From Dendrophyllia cribrosa (taxonomy: Eukaryota > Cnidaria > Anthozoa > Scleractinia > Dendrophylliidae), in assembly GCA_024195265.1 (NCBI GenBank), contig JAJLRJ010000009.1, positions 6,821,997 to 6,885,996 on the forward strand: a DNA stretch of 64,000 nucleotides, given 5' to 3'. The notes under the pieces were generated by a model. It saw only the letters and a list, made by a program, of their open reading frames with translations, had not been told where the DNA came from and did not search any database. Within the stretch, counting starts at the first letter, position 1. Every line of letters begins with the position of its first letter. Made by a program: the position numbers and the translations under genes. Shown here piece after piece: positions 32,701-43,604 of this stretch.

Positions 32701-35521
32701 ACATCGACCTCCACCAGCATGTCTCAGAGTGTCTCAGCCTCCCCATCGGTCAGTGTATCGGCCTCTCCCTCTGCAAGTATGTCAGCCAGTTTGTCGCCAT
32801 CAAACTCCGCCAGCGTGTCTCGGAGTGTCTCAACCTCCACATCGGCCAGTGTGTCGGCTAGTTTCTCGGCCTCCAACACTCCTAGTGTGTCAGTCAGTGT
32901 GTCGACATCGACCTCAACCAGCGTGTCTCAGAGTGTCTCAGGTTCCCCATCGGCCAGTGTATCGACCTCTCCTTCTGCAAGCATGTCAGCCAGTATGTCG
33001 CCATCAAACTCCGCCAGCGTGTCTCGGAGTCTCTCAACATCCACATCGGTCAGTGTGTCGGCTAGTGTCTCGGCCTCCAACTCTGCTAGTGTGTCAGTAA
33101 GTGTGTCGACATCGACCTCCACCAGTGTGTCTCAGAGTGTCTCAGCCTCCCCATCGCCTAGTGTATCAACCTCTCCCTCTGCAAGCATGTCAGCCAGTGT
33201 GTCGCCATCAAACTCCGCCAGCGTGTCTCGGAGTGTCTCGGCCTCCAACTCTGTTAGTGTGTCAGTAAGTGTGTCGACATCGATCTCCACCAGCCTGTCT
33301 CAGAGTGTCTCAGCCTCCCCATCGGCTAGTGTATCAATCTCTCCCTCTGCAAGCATGTCAGCCAGTGTGTCGCCATCAAACTCCGCCAGCGTGTCTCGGA
33401 GTTTCTCAACCTCCACATCGGCCAATCTGTCGACTAGTTTCTCGACCTCCAACTCTGCTAGTGTGTCAGTCATTGTGTCGACATCGACCTCCACCAGCAT
33501 GTCTCAGAGTGTCTCAGCCTCCCCATCGACTAGTGTATCGACGTCTCCCACTGCAAGCATGTCAGCCAGTGTGTCGCCATCAAACTCCGCCAGCGTGTCT
33601 CGGAGTGTCTCAACCTCCATGTCGGCCAGTGTCTCGGCAAGTTTCTCGGCTTCCACTTCTGTTAGCTCGTCAGTCAGTGTGTCGCCCTCGACCTCCGCCG
33701 GCGTCTCTCAGACTATATCAATCTCTCCATCTGTCAGTGTCTCGGCCTCCACCTCTGCAAGCTTTTCAGCTAGTTTGTCGCTCTCGACTTCCGTCAGCGT
33801 GTCTCAGAGTGTCTCAACCTCCCTATCGGCCAGTGTGTCGGCAAGTGTCTCGGCTTCTACTTCTGTTAGCGTGTCAGCCAGTGTGTCGCCATCGACCTCT
33901 GCTAGCTTATCTCAGAGTGTCTCGGCCTCCACGTCCGCTAGTCTATCGGCAAGTGTCTCGGCCTCCATCTCTGCTAGCTTGTCAGCCAGTGTGTCGCCAT
34001 CGATCTCCGCCAGCTTGTCTCAGAGTGTCTCAGCCTCCTCATCAGCCAGTGTGTCGGCAAGTGTCTCGGCCTCAACGTCTGCTAGCGTGTCAGCGAGTGT
34101 GTCGCCCTCGATCTCCGCCAGCGTGTCTCAGAGTGTTTCAGCCTTAAGGTCATCTAGTGTGTCGGCGAGCGTTTCGTCCTCTATATCTGCTAGCGTGTCA
34201 GTCAGTGTTTCTTCATCGACCTCCACCAGCGTGTCTCCGAGTGTCTCAGCCTCCCCATCTGCCAGTGTGTCAGCAAGTGTTTCGGCCTCAAGGTCTGCTA
34301 GCGTAACAGCCAGTGTGTCACCATCGACCTCCCCCAGCGTTTCTCAGAGTGTCTCAACCTCCCTATCGGCCAGTGTGTCGGCAAGTGTCTCGGCTTCTAC
34401 CTCTGTTAGCGTGTCAGCCAGTGTGTCGCCATCGACCTCTACTAGCATATCTCAGAGTGTCTCGTCTTCTACCTCCGCTAGCTTGTCATCCAGTTTGTCT
34501 CAGAGTGTTTCAGCCTCTCCATCAGCCAGTGTGTCAGCAAGTGTCTCGGCCTCAACTTCTGCTAGCGTGTCGGCGAGTGTGTCGCCCTCGATCTCCGCCA
34601 GCCTGTCTCAGAGTGTCTCAGCCTCTAGGTCGTCTAGTGTGTCGGCGAGCGTTTCGGCAAGTGTCTCGTCTTCTACCTCTGCTAGCTTGTCATCCAGTGT
34701 GTCGTCATCGATCTCCGCCAGCGTGTCTCATAGTGTCTCAGCCTCCCCATCAGCCAGTGTTTCTGCAAGTGTCTCGGCCTCAACGTCAGCTGGCGTGTCA
34801 GCCAGTGTGTCTCCCTCGATTACCGCCAGTTTATCTCAGAGTGTCTCTGCCTCCACGTCCGCCAGTGTGTCGGCAAGTGTCTCGGCTTCTACCTCTGCTA
34901 ACTTGTCAGCCAGTGTGTCGTCATCGATCTCCGCTAGCGTGTCTCAGAGTGTCTCAGCCTCCCCATCAGCCAGTGTGTCAGCGAGTGTCTCGGCCTCAAC
35001 GTCTGCTAGCGTGTCAGGCAGTGTTTCCCCCTCTATCTCCGCCAGTGTGTCTCAGAGTGGCTCAGCCTCTACGTCGTCCAGGACGTCGGCGAGTGTTTCG
35101 GCATCCATATCTGCTAGCGTGTCAGTCATTGTGTCGCCATCGACCTCCCTCAGCGTTTCTCAGAGTGTTTCAACCTCCCAATCGGCCAGTGTTTCGTCCT
35201 CTACCTCTCAAGGCGTGTCAGCCAGTGTGTCACCGTCGACCTCCGCCAGCATGTCACAGAGTGTCTCGACCTCCAAGTCTGCCAATGTTTCTACAAGTGT
35301 CTCGGCCTCAACCTCTGCTAGCCTTTCAGGCAGTTTGTCACCATTGACCTCTGCCAGTGTGTCACCAAGTGTCATGGCACCTTCATCAGTCAGTATGTCA
35401 CCAAGAGTCTCACCTTCCACGTCTGCTAGCATATCAGCCAGTGTGTCGCCAACGCCTTCCTCTATTACGCCAACAACTTCACCATGTCCTGCTGGATTTA
35501 CGGGAGCTGATTGTTCCTCAA
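29770..35521 (+). CDS. Gene B exon 1 (coding): signal peptide and Ser-X stalk
   Basis: ATG at 29770 opens [20 protein letters not shown], a clear signal peptide; donor CAA|GTAGGT after 35521 (phase 1). The 5.75-kb exon is open throughout. Serine occupies almost every second position, alternating with A, V, T, P, L, N, Q, M or I. It ends in the C-terminal half of an EGF module. Dense Ser/Thr suggests heavy O-glycosylation (inference). Confidence 0.9.
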
Positions 35522-38500
35522 GTAGGTGTTTTTAGCAGTTACAATAGTTCTGACTTATTTCGGCGTGTTGAGTCCTTTACCTTCATCGAACATATTTGTA
35601 AGAAACTTTGTTTTTTAAATATGTTTTTTTTTAATTTTAGATATAAATGACTGCGAAAATATCAGTTGTTCTGGTAATGGAAATTGTTCAGACGATATAA
35701 ACAATTTTCGATGTCAATGTAATGCTGGCTTCTTTGGAAGGCTTTGTGAAAACGGTAAAGTTACTCTTGTATGTATTTTTTTTTCTATAAAAACAGGAGG
35801 TATAAGTTACTAAATTTATTATTTTCCAGACTGTTCTATGTTCATTGTGTTGATTGCTTCAATGCTTTATAAACTCAGGTTTTGCCAGTTTAACCCTTTT
35901 GACATTTTTGAGGTTATCATCTGTTAATAGCTTTTACAAACTAACAAAGCCCGGTTAGTATGGAAAAATAGATGGCTTTTAAGAAGATAAATGTTTTCTT
36001 TTTATACGGTGATAAGTATTTGTTTGACAAATGTCTCCCCATGGAGTGAATGTGTGGTTTTATGCTAATTTTGTAGGACATCGTAAAATAAACAAATTGG
36101 TAATTGATATTTTGCATTACTCTAGTCTCTCCCGTAGCTGGAAGCTTTTTCTTACTCAAAATAGTAACTACATCTTGTACAATTACGTTGACGCAACTTT
36201 GGGTGTCATACGTTGCAATGTTTGATTGACAGCTGGCTTCATTGTTGTCACATTTTGTGCCCTTATTTCCGACATTTTGTATGTTAACTGGATTTCACCA
36301 GAATCTAGGTCAAGCCCAAATCATACCGTCCAGAAGGACGTCGGACACCTTATTGAGACTTATATAACGGAGTAACTAGTTGGCTTTCAGTTGAGGTTGG
36401 GGGTAGCAGTTTAGGACTAAGCAACCCGAGAAGCTAGGTGGTACAATGGTACGGTAGGCTATGTAAGCCTAAGCCTAGCTGAGGTCACAGGTTCAATCTT
36501 TAGTGAGGATTTTGGATTTTCTTTTTTACACTTAAAAATTTATTGAAAATAAGTGTCGATATTACGTTATATAAATCTCAAGGTGTCTGACGTCCTCTTG
36601 GACGTATGATTTAGGCACAACCCAGATTCTAAGACACAAAACAGCGCCGAAACTATAAAAACCACCTGAAAAACAAATTATAACTTTCACAAACCTTATA
36701 CTGTCAACTTGTCCAACTACTGACTTGGTTTCTAGTCTTGTGCGCTAGAAAAAAATCCTGTCACACACTAACATATTGATGACAAAATGAAACAAACTTT
36801 AAAAAATTCAGCTCATTAATTCTAATGATCTCCTTTTTTGCAAAAAACAAGTGTCATTTCACTCATTCATTCACACGAAAAATACTATTTTTGTAGGTGA
36901 TTAATGTTATGTGCTTTTTGTGATTTTCTGGGCACAAGATCGATCGAATCAGGGCCAGATTGTCGATTGAAGTTTCTTGTATTACAAAACATTGAGGCCA
37001 AGTTAATATTTTTTTTCGCATTTGTTTTGTTTCAGAAATAGATCGCTGTAGTCCTAACCCGTGTTTAAATGGTGGAATCTGTGTAAAGACGGGAAATTCG
37101 TATCAATGCTCATGCACAGCAGACTATGTGGGACGTAACTGTGAACGAAGTATGTTTGTCAAAGTGATATAAATTGTGCCTAAGAAAATTGTAGAACCGC
37201 AGCCAGGGTTTATCATAATGATTAAATGTTAACACGTCCTCGGGCTAAATTTTTACCCGTAATCTTTCTTTTTTAAACTTAGCATTCGGCTGCCTGTACT
37301 GCAGTCTGTACTTGCCCGTTACCAAAAAGACGATGCTACATTCTTTAATTCATTTTTTATTCATTTTTTTTAATTCAAAGAACGTTTATTTATTTATTTA
37401 TTTATTTATTATAAATTATGCCTTTCACCAGTTCACTTCCATAATCCAAAATGGACTTGTGCAATGTGTGTTTAACTTTTGAGTCCGCCGTTGAAATTCT
37501 TCAATGTGACCAGTCATTTTAAAGCTGTTCAGTATGACTTTTCTGTGGGCGCTTTTTTCAGTATAATTACATTTGAGTTTTCTTCTCAGAAGGAAAGTTT
37601 GGTTCCTTTGGTTTCGTTATAAGCACATACGTTATCGCACGGAGCGTCGTTTGAGAGGTATAATTAATACAGAATAAATCACGGAATCAGAATGTTAACC
37701 GGAACAGCTGTAACAAATTCTTTAGCGAAAAAGCTGGTCCTCGTTAAGGTAAAGACCACAAAGAACACAACTACCCTAAAGCTGCTAAAATAAATAAATA
37801 AATAAATACAAAATTTCAAGGAGAAAATATAAACCAACAGCTTGCAGCAAGAAAATGGCCCATTACAGGAACACTCATAATTACTGTACTGTTTTCGGAA
37901 TTTCTTATTTCTCGGATGCTTTTCTTCCATAGATGAATGTCTTATGAATAAATAATCAAGTAAGCTCAAACAATGCAGGCATATAATCCTTGTTCGCAAG
38001 TAACAACAGTCAGCTCTCACAAAGCAGATACCCCTGTCAGGCGAATACCAATTCAAGGCGGATTTCAGTGGTTAGCTGGTTCGGATGAGTTTCACTTGTT
38101 TGTCTGTAACTAAATCCTCTGTAAGGTGGACTGCAAGAGCTGGTCCCAAGGGTGTTCGGTTCAGAGAGAGTTCACTAGTTCATTTTAATGGACTTTCTTT
38201 GTCTTCTTCGCCTGTTGGTCAAAAGAAATGATATGTTGGGTATTTTAGTAACAATATAGTTTCAATACAAACACGTGGCTGCCTGTATTCACAGATAAGT
38301 AATTTGTTTTGTTTTGCTTTCTCTTTTAGGGAAACCAAACAGAGTATTCTTCACTACAGTAACCTTGAGAGACAGTACATTCGACTCTGATTTAAATGAT
38401 CTGTCGTCACAAAAATCACAAAACCTGACTCTTCAGATTACAGCCATTTTTGTACCTTTCTTCCAAAGTAAATTTCCCACTTTCATTGGCATTGTTATTA

Positions 38501-41500
38501 TTAGGTTTTTCCAAGGAAGTATCGGGGTAGACTTTGAAGCGTTATTTGCGCCATCGTCGAACATAACCAACACCACTGTTGTCCAAGAGTTGCAAAACGC
38601 CAATGGCACGAAAGCACTGGAATTTGCAGTTTTAGGCAGAATTTCCGCAATAGAGGTTACGCCAACAACTACACCTCCCATTGTATCAACGACATCACAA
38701 CCCATCCCAACAGGTGTGTTATTGATGTATTTCAATCAACTATCTTTTTGTGTTTAACTAGTAAAAGCACGTTCTAAACCATCGGGGATATACTAAACGA
38801 CGATTTTCTGGCAATATTAAGATACTTTAGTTATTTCTTTACCATTTCCTTTCTAAACCGATTAAAAGCTGGCAGTAATTAACAATTGTACATTTTCTTC
38901 CAATTTTAATGTAGTGAAGGAAATAATATGTCAAAATAGTAAATTCAAACAAAATATAGACTGTCTCGGATAAAAAAAAAATGTAAATATAGATTGACTC
39001 AGATAAAATTGGACTTAATTCATACAAAATGATAAAACTATATTAAAAAGAAAAATTCATCACATAAATTTGGAATGAGTTTGTTACTGTTTTCAACCCC
39101 CCCCCCCCCTCCAAAAAAAGAAAAACTATATAAAATATATAATTCATAAGGGTACTAACAAATAGAAATGAGCCATTCCAATCACATGATTACCCTGTAT
39201 AGGCCGATACAATTTTGATACAACTCACGAGTGGTTGTATCTAATTTGCATTCCAGATACAACTCACGAGTGGTTGTATCTAATTTACATGTGAATGTGA
39301 ATTTCACAAGTTGTTTACTACATTCGCGTCCGTGTTGTATCGGCACTATACATTCACTCGCCTTCGACTCGTGATTGTATAGGCCGCAACAACACTCCCG
39401 TTCATGTAGTAAACATTACATATTATATTCATATAAACAATGCATTTAATTGCTTTCGGCTACACTGAACAGGTATAGATGGTTTTCACTCACGTAACCT
39501 TCAGTCCCCTGGAACTCAAATGACAAAAGGCCATGTCGGCCGTGTTGGTGCACATAACAAAAGAAGTTCATTAAAATTCTTTTGTAGGTGTGCACCAACA
39601 TAGCCGCCGCGACGTAACGTGAAAACCACCTATAGCAAAGCCAATGTTTCGTGCAGTGGAAGATACTGCTATATTATATAGATACTGCTATATTTTCATA
39701 ACGAAAAGAGAAATTAATAGCTATTTATTAGTATTAACTCGGTATTCTAGCAGTGGTTCAGAGATTTTAGTTGTTGTGTTATTTCATCAACAGAATCTTC
39801 TGAATTCGAGACGTGGAAAATTGTGTTGATTGTTGCTGCAATCCTTGTTTTCCTTCTTCTTTTGATTATCATCATCTTAGCAGTGAGTACATAGCTTTAT
39901 TATTAGCTTAACTCTAGTAAACTTAAAAGGCCATGAAATTAGAGTTTATATTTTTAACATCCCATGTGTCTTTTAAAATTGGCATCTGGGAGCAAAAAAG
40001 AAACAAAATCTGAAAAAATTCTTAAAGGAGCTGTGTCATGGGGATTTTGAGGTTTTGGGGTCACAACTGCCTCAAATTAAAACTAAGCACCTTTGTCAGA
40101 CACGAAATGCTTATAGAACACTAAGAGGAAGATATCAAGTGAATTTTTGACGAAAGAATCGACCATAATCTGAGTTACAGCGAGTTTTCTAAGACGCAAC
40201 GCGATAAACTTGAAAACATTGGCCTAATTTTTTCAAGTTGCTATATTTATCTCCAACCTAGCCAACGGCAGCCCAAGACACCTATTTTTACTCCAAGAGC
40301 ACCAGTAGAGTAACTGTTAACAATACTGGACGATTAAAATGGTATCATAGTCCCTTTAAGTAAGCGAATTTCCCAACTGATAACAGGATATGTTGGACTT
40401 TTATCCTGCTAAATAATTATTTGACAATCAATACTAATGGTGCCAACTTTTATCGGCCATAACTTCCATTCAAACATTGTACCATTGGCCATGTGACCCT
40501 GATATCTGCTGTCCCGTTGATGCAATTTATATAAGTCTTCATGGACATGAGTTCTCCTCATTGATATATTAGAAACCAACAGAAAATGTATTAGCCCACC
40601 GATACAACATCCAAATGGTGGCAACCGCTTTAATTTAAATTGTGATCTATCGCGAAGCAGCTAAAACTAAATGCGGCAAAGTCAGTGAGAAAACGATGTA
40701 TCGACCGTTGTCTTAGCATGGCCTACAATATAGTAATTTTTTAAATTATTTTTCGCGATATTTACTTATAGTGTAAAAAGGTCTAGAGTTGTTTTCAATT
40801 GAGTATCGAAAGTAATTTCGTAGTTGCTTTAGTTTTGCATTGCTACACTTTGTGATAAGCTAAAGCTTGTGACTTGATCGCACACGTTTTCCCGTGCTTG
40901 GTGCCGGCTTCATGTATTTGCTTCGAATTCTGCTTGGTTCATTGGATTGTCTGCGTTTGTTGTAATTGGCCAATCACAACAGTAATTACTTTGGTTTTGA
41001 TTTTACGACACTCAGTTGAAAACTGCTCTAAACAAAAGACCGATCATAACAATAGGCCACGCTTTTATAAAAAAGGCTGAACATGTATCAGCTTCATCCA
41101 ACTTGACAGACAAGGCTGACCGTGTATCAGCTTCATCCAACTTGATAGACAAGGCTGAAACCGTTTTAAGAAACAAATTATCCGCGAGCACTTGTCAATT
41201 TCGAGTACTTTTGCAAGAATTAATAGCTGTTTGGTTTCCTTTCGTAGATAAAATATAGACGTAAAGAATCATCAGGAAAGGAAATGATTGCCTTCGATGG
41301 ATACTGGGAGTTAATGGCGGATATCAAGGATAAACATAATCATGATATGCGAGCCCGCCCGTACGCTAACGGTCATGGAGTATCAACTGCTACACCAGTA
41401 AGTATTGTAGGATTGCACGGTTTTTTTTTTAGGTCAATGTTTCATCACTTTGTAGTTCACCGCTATGTTCTCAGACTTCTCTCCTACTCTGATTGTATGA

Positions 41501-42973
41501 ATCAAGTGGACAATGAATTGACAGAGCTCGTCAGTGACCGGGATAGTATGGACTTTTAGAGATTGAGTACGGATACATAATGCCAATAATAGAGGTTTTG
41601 CACGGCAGCCATGTTGCATGACAGGAACAATAGATTCTTTTCCCTATGGGAAAGAATGTCCTTTATAATGCAAAACATTTTCATTGTTCCTGCCACGCAA
41701 CATGGCTGCCGTGCAAAACCTCTATTGTAGAACATTGATGGTTGACAGAAGAAAACGTTTGCATTTTGATGGAGACAGTTATTCCATCCATCCGACATTT
41801 TACGGATGACGGCGACCAGGTTCAACTTTAACGTTAATTTAACGATAAAATCGCCCTTATCTGTCGATCGACGATTGGCGACTAATAGAGTTATACACCC
41901 TGTTGACGATTGTTGGAGGAATACTGATTACTTAAGTTAGTATGTTGACAGCTGATGATGGCTAAGCCATTAAAGAGACACATCGATCTCGTTCCTATGA
42001 CCTCATATTCTTCTGATAAGCAGAAGGGGAGCAACTGCTCTGGGAACGTGACTGGTTTGAAATTTAAAAGTCATTTTCGTACTCAATCTCGCACTCGTGC
42101 TTCTATCCGGAGGTCCCAGTGATGGCGAGAGCACGGAAGAAAATTTAGTTTATGAACAAAAAAGAGGTTACTGTTGTCATAGGACAGACAAAGATAAGCA
42201 ATCTAAAGGTCTTAAAAATGTTCTTAGAACCTTGTTTGGATAACTGGGGTTTTGTTAGTAACCATACTTTCAATCTCAGCCTTCTGTGACTCTTATTGCA
42301 TGAGATTGGTGGCGTGACGTCACCAGATGATTTTCTGGCGAAACAATACTTATATTTGACTTCGAAATTTGAAATTTCAGTTTATAAGACCTCGTGTGCA
42401 TTGAAAAAAGGTACTCGACAACATTTCATGATGTTAAGAGATATTAAATTCAATATAATTGTTGACGATTTCAAAGTGCCATAAGTGTTTCATAATTTAT
42501 ATGCCTCATAATTTAAACTCATAGTTTAAGTTCTTTTCTGAGCTTACTTCTCCTGCAGTTAAAAAAACAAGCTTAAGCTATCGTATTGCTCTTTTGCTCT
42601 TTACAGACCTCTTTACCGCCGATGTACGGAAGGGAGAACGACTTAATCAACGAAGCGTATCTGTAGTGTAATGGATGAGACTAATCCCTGTCCTACTGAT
42701 GGCCTTCAAATTCCTCTTTGTGCACATATTCTAAGGCTCAAGACTTCAGCCATTCTTCTTTAAGCCGTGCGTACCAGCGTATCTTGGTCTCAAGCATGCA
42801 AACTTTTTCTACCCTGCTCTGGCTATCCTCTTCCGCTGGTGATGCAAGCTTCCTTCCTTTCTTCTGTTTTCAATAGCCACTTACTATATTCGTTTTGCTC
42901 TTTACAGACTGCTATGTGGAAGACGAACGAGGCTATCGCCGAGGCACAATTTGTGGATGACACTCCTCTGTAA
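29770..42973 (+). CDS. Gene B: giant Ser-rich, EGF, SEA membrane mucin/adhesin-like protein
   Basis: Exons 29770-35521, 35641-35754, 37036-37149, 38330-38713, 39794-39882, 41248-41397, then 42607-42666 or 42908-42973. Phases are 1,1,1,1,0,0 and fit throughout, giving 2,220 residues (8a) or 2,222 (8b). Domains: signal peptide (1 to about 24), Ser-X repeat stalk (about 26-1900), half EGF (1906-1915, [10 protein letters not shown]), EGF of Ca-binding type (1918-1955), EGF (1956-1993), SEA (about 1996-2110), Thr/Pro linker, transmembrane helix (about 2130-2151), cytoplasmic tail. SEA has GSIGV, compatible with autocleavage. The layout is that of a membrane-tethered mucin or adhesin at the cell surface. 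The stalk resembles bacterial serine-rich repeat adhesins in composition, probably by convergence. Paralogue of gene A. Promoter not identified. Confidence 0.85.
29850..35480 (+). repeat. Higher-order coding minisatellite (6 / 204 / 408 / 816 nt)
   Basis: Base unit is a 2-codon Ser-X step. Up to about 33650 these form 204-nt units (68 residues, split 36+32) that pair into 408-nt blocks starting at 30245, 30653, 31061, 31469, 31877 and 32285. Blocks 31469 and 31877 have identical translation, and 30653 differs by one residue (SPSV for SQSV), so the copies are very recent. A unit at 33236 has lost 36 nt. After 33650 the units are shorter and more diverged. Confidence 0.9.
35641..35754 (+). CDS. 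Gene B exon: calcium-binding-type EGF
   Basis: 114 nt, phase 1 to 1, acceptor TTTTAG and donor GTAAAG. Starts NINDC, has six cysteines, NNF before C4 and the [10 protein letters not shown] ending; the N-terminal N-x-N-D and later N/F positions fit a Ca-binding EGF. Confidence 0.85.
36300..36632. mobile_element. Fold-back element with Pol III-type internal boxes, in gene B intron
   Basis: Arms of about 70 bp (AGAATCTAGGTCAAGCCC and inverse, through GACGTC.GACACCTT). The loop has TGGTACAATGG at 36439-36449 (A-box type) and GGTTCAATC at 36490-36498 (B-box type), plus a 5-bp anticodon-like stem TAGGC/GCCTA with a 7-base loop, then a T run. tRNA-derived SINE-like content inside a fold-back. Confidence 0.5.
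37036..37149 (+). CDS. Gene B exon: EGF
   Basis: 114 nt, phase 1 to 1, acceptor TTTCAG, donor GTATGT. Six cysteines in [12 protein letters not shown]...[12 protein letters not shown], a textbook EGF. Confidence 0.9.
37384..37411. repeat. (TTTA)n microsatellite
   Basis: Short run of TTTA units in the gene B intron after the second EGF exon; a second run of TAAA units is at 37791-37808. Confidence 0.8.
38330..38713 (+). CDS. Gene B exon: SEA domain
   Basis: 384 nt (390 in gene A), phase 1 to 1, acceptor CTTTTAG, donor GTGTGT. Contains [17 protein letters not shown] with the Gly-Ser-aliphatic turn used in SEA self-cleavage, sequons NLT, NIT, NTT and NGT, and a Thr/Pro-rich linker. Confidence 0.85.
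39217..39288. repeat. 39-bp direct repeat, two copies
   Basis: GATACAACTCACGAGTGG begins at 39217 and 39256 in the gene B intron; each copy is itself partly inverted (GATACAAC...GTTGTATC). Confidence 0.8.
39474..39634. mobile_element. MITE in gene B intron
   Basis: TATAGATGGTTTTCAC and GTGAAAACCACCTATA ends; inner pair TGTTGGTGCACA / TGTGCACCAACA. Confidence 0.7.
39794..39882 (+). CDS. Gene B exon: transmembrane segment
   Basis: 89 nt, phase 1 to 0, donor [14 protein letters not shown] is followed by about 22 hydrophobic residues ([20 protein letters not shown]). Confidence 0.85.
40022..40362. mobile_element. Probable MITE in gene B intron
   Basis: TTAAAGGAGCTGTGTCATGG at the left and CCATTTTAATCG...ATCATAGTCCCTTTAA at the right give an imperfect terminal inverted repeat; no coding content. 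Confidence 0.4.
41073..41158. repeat. 39-bp tandem repeat next to an exon
   Basis: AAGGCTGA..GTATCAGC begins at 41073, 41112 and (partial) 41151, within 90 bp of the gene B tail exon. It is a multiple of three and open (SASSNL), but out of frame with the exon. Confidence 0.75.
41248..41397 (+). CDS. Gene B exon: cytoplasmic tail
   Basis: 50 codons, phase 0 to 0, acceptor TTCGTAG, donor GTAAGT. Begins [11 protein letters not shown] (stop-transfer), then [12 protein letters not shown] and a polar, His-rich end. Confidence 0.8.
41585..41728. mobile_element. Fold-back MITE in last gene B intron
   Basis: Arms AATAGAGGTTTTGCACGGC and inverse, about 60 bp each with near identity. Confidence 0.8.
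42607..42666 (+). CDS. Gene B last exon 8a
   Basis: Phase 0, 19 codons and [22 protein letters not shown] shares the EN/DDL(I/V)N(E/D)A end with gene A, so it is the ancestral terminal exon. Confidence 0.8.
   Translation, partial: TSLPPMYGRENDLINEAYL
42908..42973 (+). CDS. Gene B alternative last exon 8b
   Basis: Phase 0, 21 codons and TAA, 241 bp after exon 8a. The 15 bases before both exons are identical (TTTTGCTCTTTACAG), which implies duplication of the 3' splice region. The peptide keeps NEAIAEA-like text but ends FVDDTPL, a fit to a class I PDZ ligand (T-x-L at the end). Use requires skipping 8a; not proven. Confidence 0.55.
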   Translation, partial: TAMWKTNEAIAEAQFVDDTPL

Positions 42974-43057
42974 ATTAGTAATATATAATTAAACTACCTT
43001 ATCCTCACATTAGAGGTATCAAACGAGCTATTTTCTAGTCGTGTCCCCATACTAACC

Positions 43058-43604
43058 CCATTCGGCTTTGTCTTGCCTTAGCCTGGTTCTGGCGGATTTC
43101 GTATTCCGTATTTTTTCTTTTTGCCCATCGCAAAAGAAAACTCAATTTTTATATGCGTATAGTTCTTGTTTTTAGAACGCAATAGGCAAGCGAAAGCTTT
43201 TAATTGATAGTAATTTGCATTGTTTTTGATATTCTTGGCTGGTACTTCGGTTTCGACTTTCAGGAGAAAAGATAGGAACGTCGGCACTTCTTCCATTTTT
43301 CTGCGTTTATTGTTTAAATCTTTAAACGAGCTCAGTTTCAAGTTAAGGCGAGTGCCATTACGGGAAATATTGTTTTGCCCACTTTTTTCTTAAAAGAAAG
43401 AACTATACAAGTTTGATGTAATATATCTAACACGAGGAAAAGTATTTCATCAGGATAACAAAACACCAAGAAGTGGGTTGAAAAAGCGAGGTTGGGTTAT
43501 TTAGTTTTTTTTTCTCATTCGTGAAAACGAGGGACCAAATTATCACGGGGAGTGCCACCTCGCCAAATCCAGCCTTAGGCAAGACAGTTTCAAAAGCCGA
43601 AGGG
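43058..43604. mobile_element. Fold-back element (about 550 bp)
   Basis: CATTCGGCTTTGTCTTGCCT at the left and AGGCAAGACAGTTTCAAAAG.CCGAAGG at the right, with TAGCC.GG and CC.AGCC pairs; a moderate interior remains unpaired. Confidence 0.55.

Noticed and set aside
29775..35432. Many other long ORFs in the Ser-rich exon, including antisense frames reading like [10 protein letters not shown]
   Set aside because: The 6-nt-based repeat keeps several frames open by construction. Only the frame with a signal peptide and an EGF end fits the downstream exons.
41016..41258. 80-residue ORF overlapping the gene B tail exon
   Set aside because: It runs out of frame into the exon and is made largely of the 39-bp tandem repeat.
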